This document shows positions 13,681 through 29,680 of a DNA stretch of 64,000 bases, one piece after another (position 1 is the stretch's first letter; each line of letters starts with the position of its first letter). Made by a program: the position numbers and the translations under genes. The notes under the pieces were generated by a model. The model worked only from the letters and a program-made list of their open reading frames with translations. It was not told the origin of the DNA and did no database searches. The stretch spans positions 7,867 to 71,866 of the forward strand of contig NW_003125956.1 in the NCBI RefSeq assembly GCF_000003605.2, written 5' to 3'. The stretch is from Saccoglossus kowalevskii (lineage: Eukaryota; Hemichordata; Enteropneusta; Harrimaniidae).

Positions 13681-15234
13681 GTTTATTAATAGGCACACAC
13701 TGACCAACACTAGGGTTTATTAATAGGCATACCCTGACCAACACTAGGGTTTATTAATAGGCATACACTGACCAACACTAGGGTTTATTAATAGGCATAC
13801 ACTGACCAACACTAGGGTTTATTTATAGGCATACACTGACAAACACTAGGGTTTATTAATAGACAGACACTGACCAATACTAGTGTTTATTAATAGGCAC
13901 ACACTGACCTATACTAGGGTTTATTAATAGGCATACACTGACCAACACTAGGGTTTATTAATAGGCATACACTGACCAACACTAGAGTTTATTAATAGGC
14001 ATACACTGACCAACACTAGGGTTTATTAATAGGCATACACTGACCAACACTAGGGTTTATTAATAGGCAGACACTGACCTATACTAGGGTTTATTAATAG
14101 GCATACACTGACCAACACTAGGGTTTATTAATAGGCAGACACTGATGTATACTTGGGTTTATTAATAGGCATACACTGACCAACACTAGTTTTTATTAAT
14201 AGGCATACACTGACCAACACTAGGGTTTATTAATAGGCAGACACTGACCAACACTAGGGTTTATTAATAGACATACACTGACCAACACTTGTTTTTATTA
14301 ATAGGCATACACTGACAAACACTAGTGTCTATTAATAGGCAGACACTGACCTATACTAGGGTTTATTAATAGGCACAAACTGACCAACACTAGGGTTTAT
14401 TAATAGGCATACACTGACCAACACTAGGGTTTATTAATAGGCATACACTGACCAACACTAGGGTTAATTAATAGGCATACACTGACCAACACTAGGGTTT
14501 ATTAATAGGCATACACTGACCAACACTAGTGTCTATCAATAGGCATACACTGACCAACACTAGTGTTCATTAATAGGCATACACTGACCAACACTAGGGT
14601 TTATTAATAGGCATACACTGACTAACACTAGGGTTTATTAATAGGCATACACTGACCAACAATAGGGTTTATTAATAGGCACAAACTGACCAACACTAGG
14701 GTTTATTAATAGGCATACACTGACCAACACTAGGGTTTTTTAATAGGCATACACTGACCAACACTAGGGTTTATTAATAGGCAGACACTGACCAACACTA
14801 GTGTCGATTAATAGGGAGACACTGACCAACACTAGGGTTTATTAATAGGCATACACTGACCAACACTAGGGTTTATTAATAGGCAGACACTGACCTATAC
14901 TAGGGTTTATTAATAGACAGACACTGACCAACACTAGGGTTTATTAATAGGCATACATTGACCAACACTAGGGTTTATTAATAGGCATACACTGATCAAC
15001 ACTAGGGTCTATTAATAGGCAGACACTGACCACAACTAGGGTTTATTAATAGGCATACACTGACCAACACTAGGGTTTATTAATAGGCATACACTGACCA
15101 ACACTAGAGTTTATTAATAGGCATACACTGACCAACACAAGGGTTTATTAATAGGCAGACACTGACCTATACTAGGGTTTATCAATAGGCATACACTGAC
15201 CAACACTAGGGTTTATTAATAGGCAGACACTGAT

Positions 15235-15790
15235 GTATACTTGGGTTTATTAATAGGCATACATTGACCAACACTAGTTTTTATTAATAGGCATACACTG
15301 ACCAACACTAGGGTTTATTAATAGGCAGACACTGACCAACACGAGGGTTTATTAATAGACATACACTGACCAACACTAGTTTTTATTAATAGGCATACAC
15401 TGACCAACACTAGTGTCTTTTAATAGGCAGACACTGACCTATACTAGGGTTTATTAATAGGCACAAACTGACCAACACTAGGGTTTATTAATAGGCATAC
15501 ACTGACCAACACTAGGGTTTATTAATAGGCATACACTGACCGAAACTAGGATTAATTAATAGGCATACACTGACCAACACTAGGGTTTATTAATAGGCAT
15601 ACACTGACCAACACTAGTGTGTATTAATAGGCATACACTGACCAACACTAGTGTGTATTAATAGGCATACACTGACCAACACTAGTGTTTATTAATAGGC
15701 ATACACTGACCAACACTAGGGTTTATTAATAGGCATATACTGACCAACGCTATGGTTTATTTATAGCCATACACTGACCAACACTAGGGT
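15235..15790. repeat. Class H module, longer form
   Basis: It has the same order as the module at 13.2 kb, with two extra monomers (an ordinary copy and a second TAGTGTGTATT copy), so AACGCTATGG comes about 513 bp after the tracer. The tracer is 1,088 bp (32 monomers) after the class J tracer at 14147. Confidence 0.8.
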
Positions 15791-16804
15791 TTATTAATAG
15801 GCACACACTGACCAACACTAGGGTTTATTAATAGGCATACACTGACCAACACTAGGGTTTATTAATAGGCATACACTGACCAACACTAGTGTCTATTAAT
15901 AGGCAGACACTGACCAACACTAGGGTTTATTAATAGGCATACACTGACCAACACTAGGGTTTATTAATAGGCATACACTGACCAACACTAGTGTCTATTA
16001 ATAGGCAGACACTGACCAACACTAGGGTTTATTAATAGGCATACACTGACAAACACTAGGGTTTATTAATAGGCACACACAGACCTATACTAGGGTTTAT
16101 TAATAGACAGACACTGACCAACACTAGGGTTTATTAATAGGCATACATTGACCAACACTAGAGTTTATTAATAGGCATACACTGACCAACACTAGGGTGT
16201 ATTAATTGGCAGACACTGACCAACACTAGGGTTTATTAATAGGCATACACTGACCAACACTAGGGTGTATTAATAGGCATACACTGACCTACACTAGGGT
16301 TTATTAATAGGCATACTCTGACCAACACTAGGGTTTATTAATAGGCATACACTGACCAACACTAGGATTTATTAATAGGCAGACACTGACCAACACTAGG
16401 GTTTATTAATAGACATACACTGACCAACACTAGTTTTTATTAATAGGCATACACTGACCAACACTAGTGTCTATCAATAGGCAGACACTGACCTATACTA
16501 GGGTTAATTAATAGGCACAAACTGACCAACACTAGGGTTTATTAATAGGCACAAACTGACCAACACTAGGGTTTATTAATAGGCATACACTGACCAACAC
16601 TAGGGTTTATTTATAGGCATACACTGACAAACACTAGCGTTTATTAATAGGCATACACTGACCAACACTAGTGTCTATTAATAGGCAGACACTGACCAAC
16701 ACCAGGGTTTATTAATAGACAGACACTGACCAATACTAGTGTTTATTAATAGGCATACACTTATCAACACTAGGGTTTATTAATAGACATAGACTGACCA
16801 ACAC

Positions 16805-16828
16805 TAGGGTTTATTAATATGCATACAC
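16805..16828. repeat. 24-bp short monomer, copy 2
   Basis: It has the same 10-bp collapse and neighbours as copy 1; the unit before last reads CACTTATCAAC instead of CACTGATCAAC. Confidence 0.95.
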
Positions 16829-18760
16829 TAGTTTCTATTAATAGGCAGACACTGACCAACACTAGGGTTTATTAATAGGCACACACTGACCAACACTAGG
16901 GTTTATTAATAGGCACACACTGACCAACACTAGGGTTTATTAATAGGCATACACTGACCAACACTAGGGTTTATTAATAGGCAGACACTGACCTATACTA
17001 GGGTTTATTAATAGACAGACACTGACCAACACTAGGGTTTATTAATAGGCATACATTGACCAACACTAGGGTTTATTAATAGGCATACACTGATCAACAC
17101 TAGGGTCTATTAATAGGCAGACACTGACCAACACTAGGGTTTATTAATAGGCATACACTGACCAACACTAGGGTTTATTAATAGGCATACACTGACAAAC
17201 ACTAGTGTCTATTAATAGGCAGACACTGTTTTACACTAGGGTTAATTAATAGGCACAAACTGACCAACACTAGGGTTTATTAATAGGCATACACTGACCA
17301 ACACTAGCGTTTATTAATAGGCATACACTGACCAACACTAGCGTTTATTAATAAGCATAAACTGACCAACACTAGTGTCTATAATAGGCATACACTGACC
17401 AACACTAGGGTTTATTAATAGGCATACACTGACCAACACTAGGGTTAATTAATAGGCATACACTGACCAACACTAGGGTTTATTAATAGGCATACACTGA
17501 CCAACACTAGTGTCTATCAATAGGCATACACTGACCAACACTAGTGTTCATTAATATGCATACACTGACCAACAATAGGGTTTATTAATAGGCACAAACT
17601 GACCAACACTAGGGTTTATTAATAGGCATACACTGACCAACACTAGGGTTTTTTAATAGGCATACACTGACCAACACTAGGGTTTATTAATAGGCAGACA
17701 CTGACCAACACTAGTGTCTATTAATAGGGAGACACTGACCAACACTAGGGTTTATTAATAGGCATACACTGACCTACACTAGAGTTTATTAATAGGCATA
17801 CACTGACCAACACTAGGGTTTATTAATAGGCATACACTGACCAACACTAGGGTTTATTAATAGGCAGACACTGACCTATACTAGGGTTTATTAATAGGCA
17901 TACACTGACCAACACTAGGGTTTATTAATAGGCATACACTGACCAACACTAGGGTTTATTAATAGGCATACACTGACCTATACTAGGGTTTATTAATAGG
18001 CATACACTGACCAACACTAGGCTTTATTAATAGGCATACACTGACCAACACTAGGGTTTATTAATAGGCATACACTGACCAACACTAGGGTTTATTAATA
18101 GGCACACACTGACCAACACTAGGGTTTATTAATAGGCAGACACTGACCAACACTAGTGTCTATTAATAGGCAGACACTGACCAACACTAGGGTTTATTAA
18201 TAGGCATACACTGACAAACACTAGGGTTTATTAATAGGCACACACTGACCTATACTAGGGTTTATTAATAGACAGACACTGACCAACACTAGGGTTTATT
18301 AATAGGCATACATTGGCCAACACTAGAGTTTATTAATAGGCATACACTGACCAACACTAGGGTCTATTAATTGGCAGACACTGACCAACACTAGGGTTTA
18401 TTAATAGGCATACACTGACCAACACTAGGGTGTATTAATAGGCATACACTGACCTACACTAGGGTTTATTAATAGGCATACACTGACCAACACTAGGGTT
18501 TATTAATAGGCATACACTGACCAACACTAGGGTTTATTAATAGGCAGACACTGACCTATACTAGGGTTTATTAATAGGCATACACTGACCAACACTAGGC
18601 TTTATTAATAGGCATACACTGACCAACACTAGGGTTTATTAATAGGCATACACTGACCAACACTAGGGTTTATTAATAGGCACACACTGACCAACACTAG
18701 GGTTTATTAATAGTCATACACTGACCAACACTAGGGTTTATTAATAGGCATACACTGACC

Positions 18761-19400
18761 AACACTAGGGTGTATTAATAGGCATACACTGACCTACACT
18801 AGGGTTTATTAATAGGCATACACTGACCAACACTAGGGTTTATTAATAGGCATACACTGACCAACACTAGGGTTTATTAATAGGCAGACACTGACCTATA
18901 CTAGGGTTTATTAATAGGCATACGCTGACCAACACTAGGCTTTATTAATAGGCATACACTGACCAACACTAGGGTTTATTAATAGGCATACACTGACCAA
19001 CACTAGGGTTTATTAATAGGCACACACTGACCATCACTAGGGTTTATTAATAGGCATACACTGACCAACACTAGGGTTTATTAATAGGCATACACTGACC
19101 AACACTAGTGTGTATTAATATGCATACACTGACCAACACTAGTGTTTATTAATAGGCATACACTGACCAACACTAGGGTTTATTAATAGGCATACACTGA
19201 CCAACGCTAGGGTTTATTAATAGCCATACACTGACCAACACTAGGGTTTATTAATAGGCACACACTGACCAACACTAGGGTTTATTAATAGGCATACCCT
19301 GACCAACACTAGGGTTTATTAATAGGCATACACTGACCAACACTAGGGTTTATTAATAGGCAGACACTGACCAACACTAGTGTCTATTAATAGGCAGACA
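18761..19400. repeat. TACGCTG to TACCCTG module, oldest-placed of four copies
   Basis: The ordered rare variants are TACGCTGACC, TAGGCTTTATT, GACCATCAC, TAGTGTGTATTAATATGCAT, AACGCTAG, TAGCCATAC, GGCACACACT and GCATACCCTG. The same order occurs at 55308-55950 (constant offset 36,547 bp, checked at TACGCTG and TACCCTG), at about 58140-58660 and at about 60150-60650. Confidence 0.85.
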
Positions 19401-19649
19401 CTGACCAACACTAGGGTTTATTAATAGGCATACACTGACAAACACTAGGGTTTATTAATAGGCACACACTGACCTATACTAGGGTTTATTAATAGACAGA
19501 CACTGACCAACACTAGGGTTTATTAATAGGCATACACTGACCAACACTAGGGTTTATTAATAGGCACACACTGACCAACACTAGGGTTTATTAATAGACA
19601 GACACTGACCAACACTAGGGTTTATTAATAGGCATACACTGACCAACAC

Positions 19650-19805
19650 TAGGTGTATTAATAGGCATACACTGACCTACACTAGGATAATTATAGGCAT
19701 ACACTGACCAACCCTAGTGTTTATAATAGACAGACACTGACCTACACTAGGGTTTATAATAGGCATACATGACAACACTAGAGTTTATTAATAGGCATAC
19801 AGTGA
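19650..19805. repeat. Deletion-rich degenerate patch
   Basis: About five monomers here lack about seven bases in total: TAGGTGTATT, TAGGATAATTATAGG, TAGTGTTTATAATAG, TAGGGTTTATAATAGG and CATACATGACAACAC. Together with one missing base near 17385 and the 24-bp monomer at 16805 they account exactly for the departure from a multiple of 34 between the tracers at 15235 and 21337. No foreign DNA is inserted. It may be decayed satellite or a poorly polished stretch of assembly. Confidence 0.85.
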
Positions 19806-22800
19806 CCAACACTAGGGTGTATTAATTGGCAGACACTGACCAACACTAGGGTTTATTAATAGGCATACACTGACCAACACTAGGGTGTATTAATAGGCAT
19901 ACACTGACCTACACTAGGGTTTATTAATAGGCATACTCTGACCAACACTAGGGTTTATTAATAGGCATACACTGACCAACACTAGGGTTTATTAATAGGC
20001 AGACACTGACCTATACTAGGGTTTATTAATAGGCATACACTGACCAACACTAGGCTTTATTAATAGGCATACACTGACCAACACTAGGGTTTATTAATAG
20101 GCATACACTGACCAACACTAGAGTTTATTAATAGGCACACACTGACCAACACTAGGGTTTAATTATAGGCATACACTGACCAACACTAGTGTCTATTAAT
20201 AGGCATACACTGACCAACATTAGTGTTTATTAATAGGCATACACTGACCAATACTAGGGTTTATTAATAGGCATACACTGACCAACACTAGGGTTTATTA
20301 ATAGCCATACACTGACCAACACTAGGGTTTATTAATAGGCACACACTGACCAACACTAGGGTTTATTAATAGGCATACACTGACCAACACTAGGGTTTAT
20401 TAATAGGCATACACTGACCAAAACTAGGGTTTATTAATAGGCAGACACTGACCAACACTAGTGTCTATTAATAGGCAGACACTGACCAACACTAGGGTTT
20501 ATTAATAGGCATACACTGACAAACACTAGGGTTTATTAATAGGCACACACTGACCTATACTAGGGTTTATTAATAGACAGACACTGACCAACACTAGGGT
20601 TTATTAATTGGCATACACTGACCAACACTAGCGTTTATTAATAGGCATACACTGACCAACACTAGCGTTTATTAATAGGCATACACTGACCTACACTAGG
20701 GTTTATTAATAGGCATACACTGACCAACACTAGGCATTATTAATAGGAATACACTGACCTTCACTAGTGTTTATTAATAGGCAGACACTAACCTATACTA
20801 GCTTTTATTAATAGGCATACACTGACCAACACTAGGGTTTATTAATAGGCAGACACTGACCTATACTAGGGATTATTAATAGGCATACACTGACCAACAC
20901 TAGGGTTTATTAATAGGCATACACTGACCAACACTAGGGTTTATTAATAGGCAGACACTGACCTATACTAGGGTTTATTAATAGACAGACACTGACCAAC
21001 ACTAGGGTTTATTAATAGGCATACATTGACCAACACTAGGGTTTATTAATAGGCATACACTGATCAACACTAGGGTCTATTAATAGGCAGACACTGACCA
21101 ACACTAGGGTTTATTAATAGGCATACACTGACCAACACTAGGGTTTATTAATAGGCATACACTGACCTACACTAGAGTTTATTAATAGGCATACACTGAC
21201 CAACACTAGGGTTTATTAATAGGCATACACTGACCAACACTAGGGTTTATTAATAGGCAGACACTGACCTATACTAGGGTTTATTAATAGGCATACACTG
21301 ACCAACACTAGGGTTTATTAATAGGCAGACACTGATGTATACTTGGGTTTATTAATAGGCATACACTGACCAACACTAGTTTTTATTAATAGGCATACAC
21401 TGACCAACACCAGGGTTTATTAATAGGCAGACACTGACCAACACTAGGGTTTATTAATAGACATACACTGACCAACACTAGTTTTTATTAATAGGCATAC
21501 ACTGACAAACACTAGTGTCTATTAATAGGCAGACACTGACCTACACTAGGGTTAATTAATAGGCACAAACTGACCAACACTAGGGTTTATTAATAGGCAT
21601 ACACTGACCAACACTAGCGTTTATTAATAGGCATACACTGACCAACACTAGCGTTTATTAATAAGCATAAACTGACCAAGACTAGTGTCTATTAATAGGC
21701 ATACACTGACCACCACTAGGGTTTATTAATAGGCATACACTGACCAACACTAGGGTTAATTAATAGGCATACACTGACCAACACTAGGGTTTATTAATAG
21801 GCATACACTGACCAACACTAGTGTCTATCAATAGGCATACACTGACCAACACTAGTGTTTATTAATAGGCATACACTGACCAACACTAGGGTTTATTAAT
21901 AGGCATACACTGACCAACACTAGGGTTTATTAATAGGCATACACTGACCAACAATAGGGTTTATTAATAGGCACAAACTGACCTACACAAGGGTTTATTA
22001 ATAGGCATACACTGACCAACACTAGGGTTTATTAATAGGCATACATTGACCAACACTAGTTTTTATTAATAGGCATACACTGACCAACACTAGGGTTTAT
22101 TAATAGGCAGACACTGACCAACACGAGGGTTTATTAATAGACATACACTGACCAACACTAGTTTTTATTAATAGGCATACACTGACCAACACTAGTGTCT
22201 TTTAATAGGCAGACACTGACCTATACTAGGGTTTATTAATAGGCACAAACTGACCAACACTAGGGTTTATTAATAGGCATACACTGACCAACACTAGGGT
22301 TTATTAATAGGCATACACTGACCGAAACTAGGGTTAATTAATAGGCATACACTGACCAACACTAGGGTTTATTAATAGGCATACACTGACCAACACTAGT
22401 GTGTATTAATAGGCATACACTGACCAACACTAGTGTGTATTAATAGGCATACACTGACCAACACTAGTGTTTATTAATAGGCATACGCTGACCAACACTA
22501 GGGTTTATTAATAGGCATATACTGACCAACGCTAGGGTTTATTAATAGCCATACACTGACCAACACTAGGGTTTATTAATAGGCACACACTGACCAACAC
22601 TAGGGTTTATTAATAGGCATACACTGACCAACACTAGGGTTTATTAATAGGCAGACACTGACCAACACTAGTGTCTATTAATAGGCAGACACTGACCAAC
22701 ACTAGGGTTTATTAATAGGCATACACTGACAAACACTAGGGTTTATTAATAGGCACACACTGACCTATACTAGGGTTTATTAATAGACAGACACTGACCA

Positions 22801-24649
22801 ACACTAGGGTTTATTAATAGGCATACATTGACCAACACTAGAGTTTATTAATAGGCATACACTGACCAACACTAGGGTGTATTAATTGGCAGACACTGAC
22901 CAACACTAGGGTTTATTAATAGGCATACACTGACCAACACTAGGGTGTATTAATAGGCATACACTGACCTACACTAGGGTTTATTAATAGGCATACTCTG
23001 ACCAACACTAGGGTTTATTAATAGGCATACACTGACCAACACTAGGGTTTATTAATAGGCAGACACTGACCTATACTAGGGTTTATTAATAGGCATACAC
23101 TGACCAACACTAGGCTTTATTAATAGGCATACACTGACCAACACTAGGGTTTATTAATAGGCATACACTGACCAACACTAGAGTTTATTAATATGCACAC
23201 ACTGACCAACACTAGGGTTTAATTATAGGCATACACTGACCAACACTAGTGTCTATTAATAGGCATACACTGACCAACATTAGTGTTTATTAATAGGCAT
23301 ACACTGACCAATACTAGGGTTTATTAATAGGCATACACTGACCAACACTAGGGTTTATTAATAGCCATACACTGACCAACACTAGGGTTTATTAATAGGC
23401 ACACACTGACCAACACTAGGGTTTATTAATAGGCATACACTGACCAACACTAGGGTTTATTAATAGGCATACACTGACCAACACTAGGGTTTATTAATAG
23501 GCAGACACTGACCAACACTAGTGTCTATTAATAGGCAGACACTGACCAACACTAGGGTTTATTAATAGGCATACACTGACAAACACTAGGGTTTATTAAT
23601 AGGCACACACTGACCTATACTAGGGTTTATTAATAGACAGACACTGACCAACACTAGGGTTTATTAATAGGCATACACTGATCAACACTAGGGTCTATTA
23701 ATAGGCAGACACTGACCAACACTAGGGTTTATTAATAGGCATACACTGACCAACACTAGGGTTTATTAATAGGCATACACTGACCAACACTAGGGTTTAT
23801 TAATAGGCAGACACTGACCAACACTAGGGTTTATTAATAGGCAGATACTGACCAACACTAGGGTTAATTAATAGGCATACACTGACCAACACTAGGGTTT
23901 ATTAATAGGCATACACTGACCAACACTAGTGTCTATCAATAGGCATACACTGACCAACACTAGTGTTTATTAATAGGCATACACTGACCAACACTAGGGT
24001 TTATTAATAGGCATACACTGACCAACACTAGGGTTTATTAATAGGCATACACTGACCAACACTAGGGTTTATTAATAGGCATACATTGACCAACACTAGG
24101 GTTTATTAATAGGCATACACTGATCAACACTAGGGTCTATTAATAGGCAGACACTGACCAACACTAGGGTTTATTAATAGGCATACACTGACCAATACTA
24201 GGGTTTATTAATAGGCATACACTGACCTACACTAGAGTTTATTAATAGGCATACACTGACCAACACTAGGGTTTATTAATAGGCATACACTGACCAACAC
24301 TAGGGTTTATTAATAGGCAGACACTGACCTATACTAGGGTTTATTAATAGGCATACACTGACCAACACTAGGGTTTATTAATAGGCAGACACTGATGTAT
24401 ACTTGGGTTTATTAATAGGCATACACTGACCAACACTAGTTTTTATTAATAGGCATACACTGACCAACACTAGGGTTTATTAATAGGCAGACACTGACCA
24501 ACACTAGGGTTTATTAATAGACATACACTGACCAACACTAGTTTTTATTAATAGGCATACACTGACAAACACTAGTGTCTATTAATAGGCAGACACTGAC
24601 GTACACTAGGGTTAATTAATAGGCACAAACTGACCAACACTAGGGTCTA

Positions 24650-25265
24650 TTAATAGGCATACACTGACCAATACTAGCGTTTATTAATAGGCATACACTG
24701 ACCAACACTAGCGTTTATTAATAGGCATACACTGACCTACACTAGGGTTTATTAATAGGCATACACTGACCAACACTAGGGTTTATTAATAGGCATACAC
24801 TGACCATCACTAGGGTTTATTAATAGGCAGACACTGACCTATACTAGGGTTTATTAATAGGCATACGCTGACCAACACTAGGATTTATTAATAGGCAGAA
24901 ACTGACCTATACTAGGGATTATTAATAGGCATACACTGACCAACACTAGTTTTTATTAATAGGCATACACTGACCTATACTAGGGTTTATTAATAGACAA
25001 ACACTGACCAATAGTTGGGTTTATTAATAGGCATACACTGACCAACACTATGGTTTATTAATAGGCATACACTGACAAACACTAGGGTTTATTAATAGAC
25101 ATACACTGACCAACACTAGTGTCTATCAATAGGCAGACACTGACCTGTACTAGGGTTTATTAATAGGCACAAACTGACCAACACTAGGGTTTATTAATAG
25201 GCATACACTGACCAACACTAGGGTTTATTAATAGGCATACACTGACCAACACTAGGGTTTATTAA
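24650..25265. repeat. Segmental copy, partner of 43630-44245
   Basis: Rare variants match at a constant offset of 18,980 bp: GGCAGAAACTG near 24894 and 43874, GACCAATAGTTGGG near 25007 and 43987, TAGACAAACACTG and TATGGTTTATT. A few substitutions separate them (GACCTGTAC here against GACCTATAC there). The match ends near 25265, where this copy has TTAATCGGCAG. Confidence 0.85.
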
Positions 25266-25830
25266 TCGGCAGACACTGACCAACACTAGCGTCTATTAAT
25301 AGGCAGACACTGACCAACACTAGGGTTTATTAATAGGCATACACTGACCAACACTAGGGTTTATTAATAGGCAGACACTGACCTATACTAGGGTTTATTA
25401 ATAGACAGACACTGACCAACACTAGGGTTTATTAATAGGCATACATTGACCAACACTAGGGTTTATTAATAGGCATAGACTGATCAACACTAGGGTCTAT
25501 TAATAGGCATACACTGACCAACACTGGGGTTTATTAATAGGCATACACTGACCAACACTAGGGTTTATTAATAGGCATACACTGACCAACACTAGGGTTT
25601 ATTAATAGGCACACACTGACCAACACTAGGGATTATTAATAGGCATACACTGACCAACACTAGGGTTTATTAATAGGCATACACTGACCATCACTAGGGT
25701 TTATTAATAGGCAGACACTGACCAACACTAGCGTTTATTAATAAGCAGACACTGAACAACACTATGGTTTATTAATAGACATACACTGACCAACACTAGC
25801 GTTTATTAATAGACATAGACTGACCAACAC

Positions 25831-25854
25831 TAGGGTTTATTAATATGCATACAC
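25831..25854. repeat. 24-bp short monomer, copy 3
   Basis: It has the same 10-bp collapse and TAGACATAGAC / TAGTTTCTATT neighbours. It accounts for the tracer interval 24397-27107 being 80 monomers minus exactly 10 bp. Confidence 0.95.
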
Positions 25855-26719
25855 TAGTTTCTATTAATAGGCAGACACTGACCAACACTAGGGTTTATTA
25901 ATAGGCACACACTGACCAACACTATGGTTTATTAATAGGCACACACTGACCAACACTAGGGTTTATTAATAGGCATACACTGACCAACACTAGGGTTTAT
26001 TAATAGGCAGACACTGACCTATACTAGTATTTATTAATAGACAGACACTGACCAACACTAGGGTTTATTAATAGGCATACATTGACCAACACTAGGGTTT
26101 ATTAATAGGCATACACTGATCAACACTAGGGTCTATTAATAGGCAGACACTGACCAACACTAGGGTTTATTAATAGGCATACACTGACCAACACTAGGGT
26201 TTATTAATAGGCATACACTGACCTACACTAGAGTTTATTAATAGGCATACACTGACCAACACTAGGGTTTATTAATAGGCATACACTGACCAACACTAGG
26301 GTTTATTAATAGGCATACACTGACCAACACTAGGGTTTATTAATAGGCATACACTGACCAACACTAGGGTTTATTAATAGGCATACACTGACCAACACTA
26401 GGGTTTATTAATAGGCATACACTGACCAACACTAGAGTTTATTAATAGGCATACACTGACCAACACTAGGGTTTATTAATAGGCAGACACTGACCAACAC
26501 TAGGGTTTATTAATAGGCATACACTGACCAACACTAGGGTGTATTAATAGGCATACACTGACCTACACTAGGGTTTATTAATAGGCATACACTGACCAAC
26601 ACTAGGGTTTATTAATAGGCATACACTGACCAACACAAGGGTTTATTAATAGGCAGACACTGACCTATACTAGGGTTTACTAATAGGCATACACTGACCA
26701 ACACTAGGGTTTATTAATA

Positions 26720-27625
26720 GGCATACACTGACAAACACTAGGGTTTATTAATAGGCACACACTGACCTATAATAGGGTTTATTAATAGACAGACACTGAC
26801 CAACACTACGGTTTATTAATAGGCATACATTTACCAACACTAGAGTTTATTAATAGGCATACACTGACCAACACAAGGGTTTATTAATAGGCAGACACTG
26901 ACCTATACTAGGGTTTACAAATAGGCATACACTGACCAACACTAGGGTTTATTAATAGGCATACATTGACCAACACTAGAGTTTATTAATAGGCATACAC
27001 TGACCAACACAAGGGTTTATTAATAGGCAGACACTGACCTATACTAGGGTTTACTAATAGGCGTACACTGACCAACACTAGGGTTTATTAATAGGCAGAC
27101 ACTGATGTATACTTGGGTTTATTAATAGGCATACATTGACCAACACTAGTTTTTATTAATAGGCATACACTGACCAACACTAGGGTTTATTAATAGGCAG
27201 ACGCTGACCAACACGAGGGTTTATTAATAGACATACACTGACCAACACTAGTTTTTATTAATAGGCATACACTGACCAACACTAGTGTCTTTTAATAGGC
27301 AGACACTGACCTATACTAGGGTTTATTAATAGGCACAAACTGACCAACACTAGGGTTTATTAATAGGCATACACTGACCAACACTAGGGTTTATTAATAG
27401 GCATACACTGACCGAAACTAGGGTTAATTAATAGGCATACACTTTCCAACACTAGGGTTTATTAATAGGCATACACTGACCAACACTAGTGTGTATTAAT
27501 ATGCATACACTGACCAACACTAGTGTTTATTAATAGGCATACACTGACCAACACTAGGGTTTATTAATAGGCATACACTGACCAACGCTAGGGTTTATTA
27601 ATAGCCATACACTGACCAACACTAG
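26720..27625. repeat. Class H module and upstream, partner of 51349-52250
   Basis: CATACATTTACC (26830 and 51459), GGCGTACACTG (27062 and 51691), CAGACGCTGACC, CACGAGGG and AACGCTAG (27587 and 52216) all match at a constant offset of 24,629 bp. A TTTACAAATAGG unit at 26914 is instead shared with 52971, one HOR unit (42 monomers) further on. So this isolated stretch derives from, or seeded, the 49.6-54.8 kb HOR block. Small differences include ACTTTCCAAC near 27445. Confidence 0.85.
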
Positions 27626-29118
27626 GGTTTATTAATAGGCACACACTGACCAACACTAGGGTTTATTAATAGGCATACCCTGACCAACACTAGGGTTTAT
27701 TAATAGGCATACACTGACCAACACTAGGGTTTATTAATAGGCATACACTGACCAACACTAGGGTTTATTTATAGGCATACACTGACAAACACTAGGGTTT
27801 ATTAATAGACAGACACTGACCAATACTAGTGTTTATTAATAGGCACACACTGACCTATACTAGGGTTTATTAATAGACAGACACTGACCAACACTAGGGT
27901 TTATTAATAGGCATACATTGACCAACACTAGAGTTTATTAATAGGCATACACTGACCAACACTAGGGTCTATTAATTGGCAGACACTGACCAACACTAGG
28001 GTTTATTAATAGGCATACACTGACCAACACTAGGGTGTATTAATAGGCATACACTGACCTACACTAGGGTTTATTAATAGGCATACACTGACCAACACTA
28101 GGGTTTATTAATAGGCATACACTGACCAACACTAGGGTTTATTAATAGGCAGACACTGACCTATACTAGGGTTTATTAATAGGCATACACTGACCAACAC
28201 TAGGCTTTATTAATAGGCATACACTGACCAACACTAGGGTTTATTAATAGGCATACACTGACCAACACTAGGGTTTATTAATAGGCAGACACTGACCAAC
28301 ACTAGTGTCTATTAATAGGCAGACACTGACCAACACTAGGGTTTATTAATAGGCATACACTGACAAACACTAGGGTTTATTAATAGGCACACACTGACCT
28401 ATACTAGGGTTTATTAATAGACAGACACTGACCAACACTAGGGTTTATTAATTGGCATACACTGACCAACACTAGCGTTTATTAATAGGCATACACTGAC
28501 CAACACTAGCGTTTATTAATAGGCATACACTGACCTACACTAGGGTTTATTAATAGGCATACACTGACCAACACTAGGCATTATTAATAGGCATACACTG
28601 ACCTTCACTAGGGTTTATTAATAGGCAGACACTAACCTATACTAGGGTTTATTAATAGGCATACACTGACCAACACTAGGGTTTATTAATAGGCAGACAC
28701 TGACCTATACTAGGGATTATTAATAGGCATACACTGACCAACACTAGTTTTTCTTAATAGGCATACACTGACCAACACTAGGGTATATTAATAGGCAGAC
28801 ACTGACCAACACTAGGGTTTATTAATAGACATACACTGACCAACACTAGTTTTTATTAATAGGCATACACTGACCAACACTAGTGTCTATCAATAGGCAG
28901 ACACTGACCTATACTAGGGTTTATTAATAGGCACAAACTGACCAACACTAGGGTTTATTAATAGGCACAAACTGACCAACACTAGGGTTTATTAATAGGC
29001 ATACACTGACCAACACTAGGGTTTATTTATAGGCATACACTGACAAACACTAGGGTTTATTAATAGACAGACACTGATCAACACTAGGGTTTATTAATAG
29101 ACATAGACTTACCAACAC

Positions 29119-29142
29119 TAGGGTTTATTAATATGCATACAC
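29119..29142. repeat. 24-bp short monomer, copy 4
   Basis: It has the same collapse. The preceding unit reads ACTTACCAAC, a change shared only with copy 5 at 37823. The unit after it has GCATAC rather than GCAGAC. Confidence 0.95.
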
Positions 29143-29680
29143 TAGTTTCTATTAATAGGCATACACTGACCAACACTAGGGTTTATTAATAGGCACACAC
29201 TGACCAACACTAGGGTTTGTTAATAGGCACACACTGACCAACACTAGGGTTTATTAATAGGCATACACTGACCAACACTAGGGTTTATTAATAGGCAGAC
29301 ACTGACCTATACTAGGGTTTATTAATAGACAGACACTGACCAACACTAGGGTTTATTAATAGGCATACATTGACCAACACTAGGGTTTATTAATAGGCAT
29401 ACACTGATCAACACTAGGGTCTATTAATAGGCAGACACTGACCAACACTAGGGTTTATTAATAGGCATACACTGACCAACACTAGGGTTTATTAATAGGC
29501 ATACACTGACCTACACTAGAGTTTATTAATAGGCATACACTGACCAACACTAGGGTTTATTAATAGGCATACACTGACCAACACTAGGGTTTATTAATAG
29601 GCAGACACTGACCTATACTAGGGTTTATTAATAGGCATACACTGACCAACACTAGGGTTTATTAATAGGCAGACACTGAT

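Noticed and set aside
19650-19805. Possible remnant of an inserted mobile element
   Set aside because: Every base can be aligned to the monomer with small losses. There are no target-site duplications, terminal repeats or foreign sequence.
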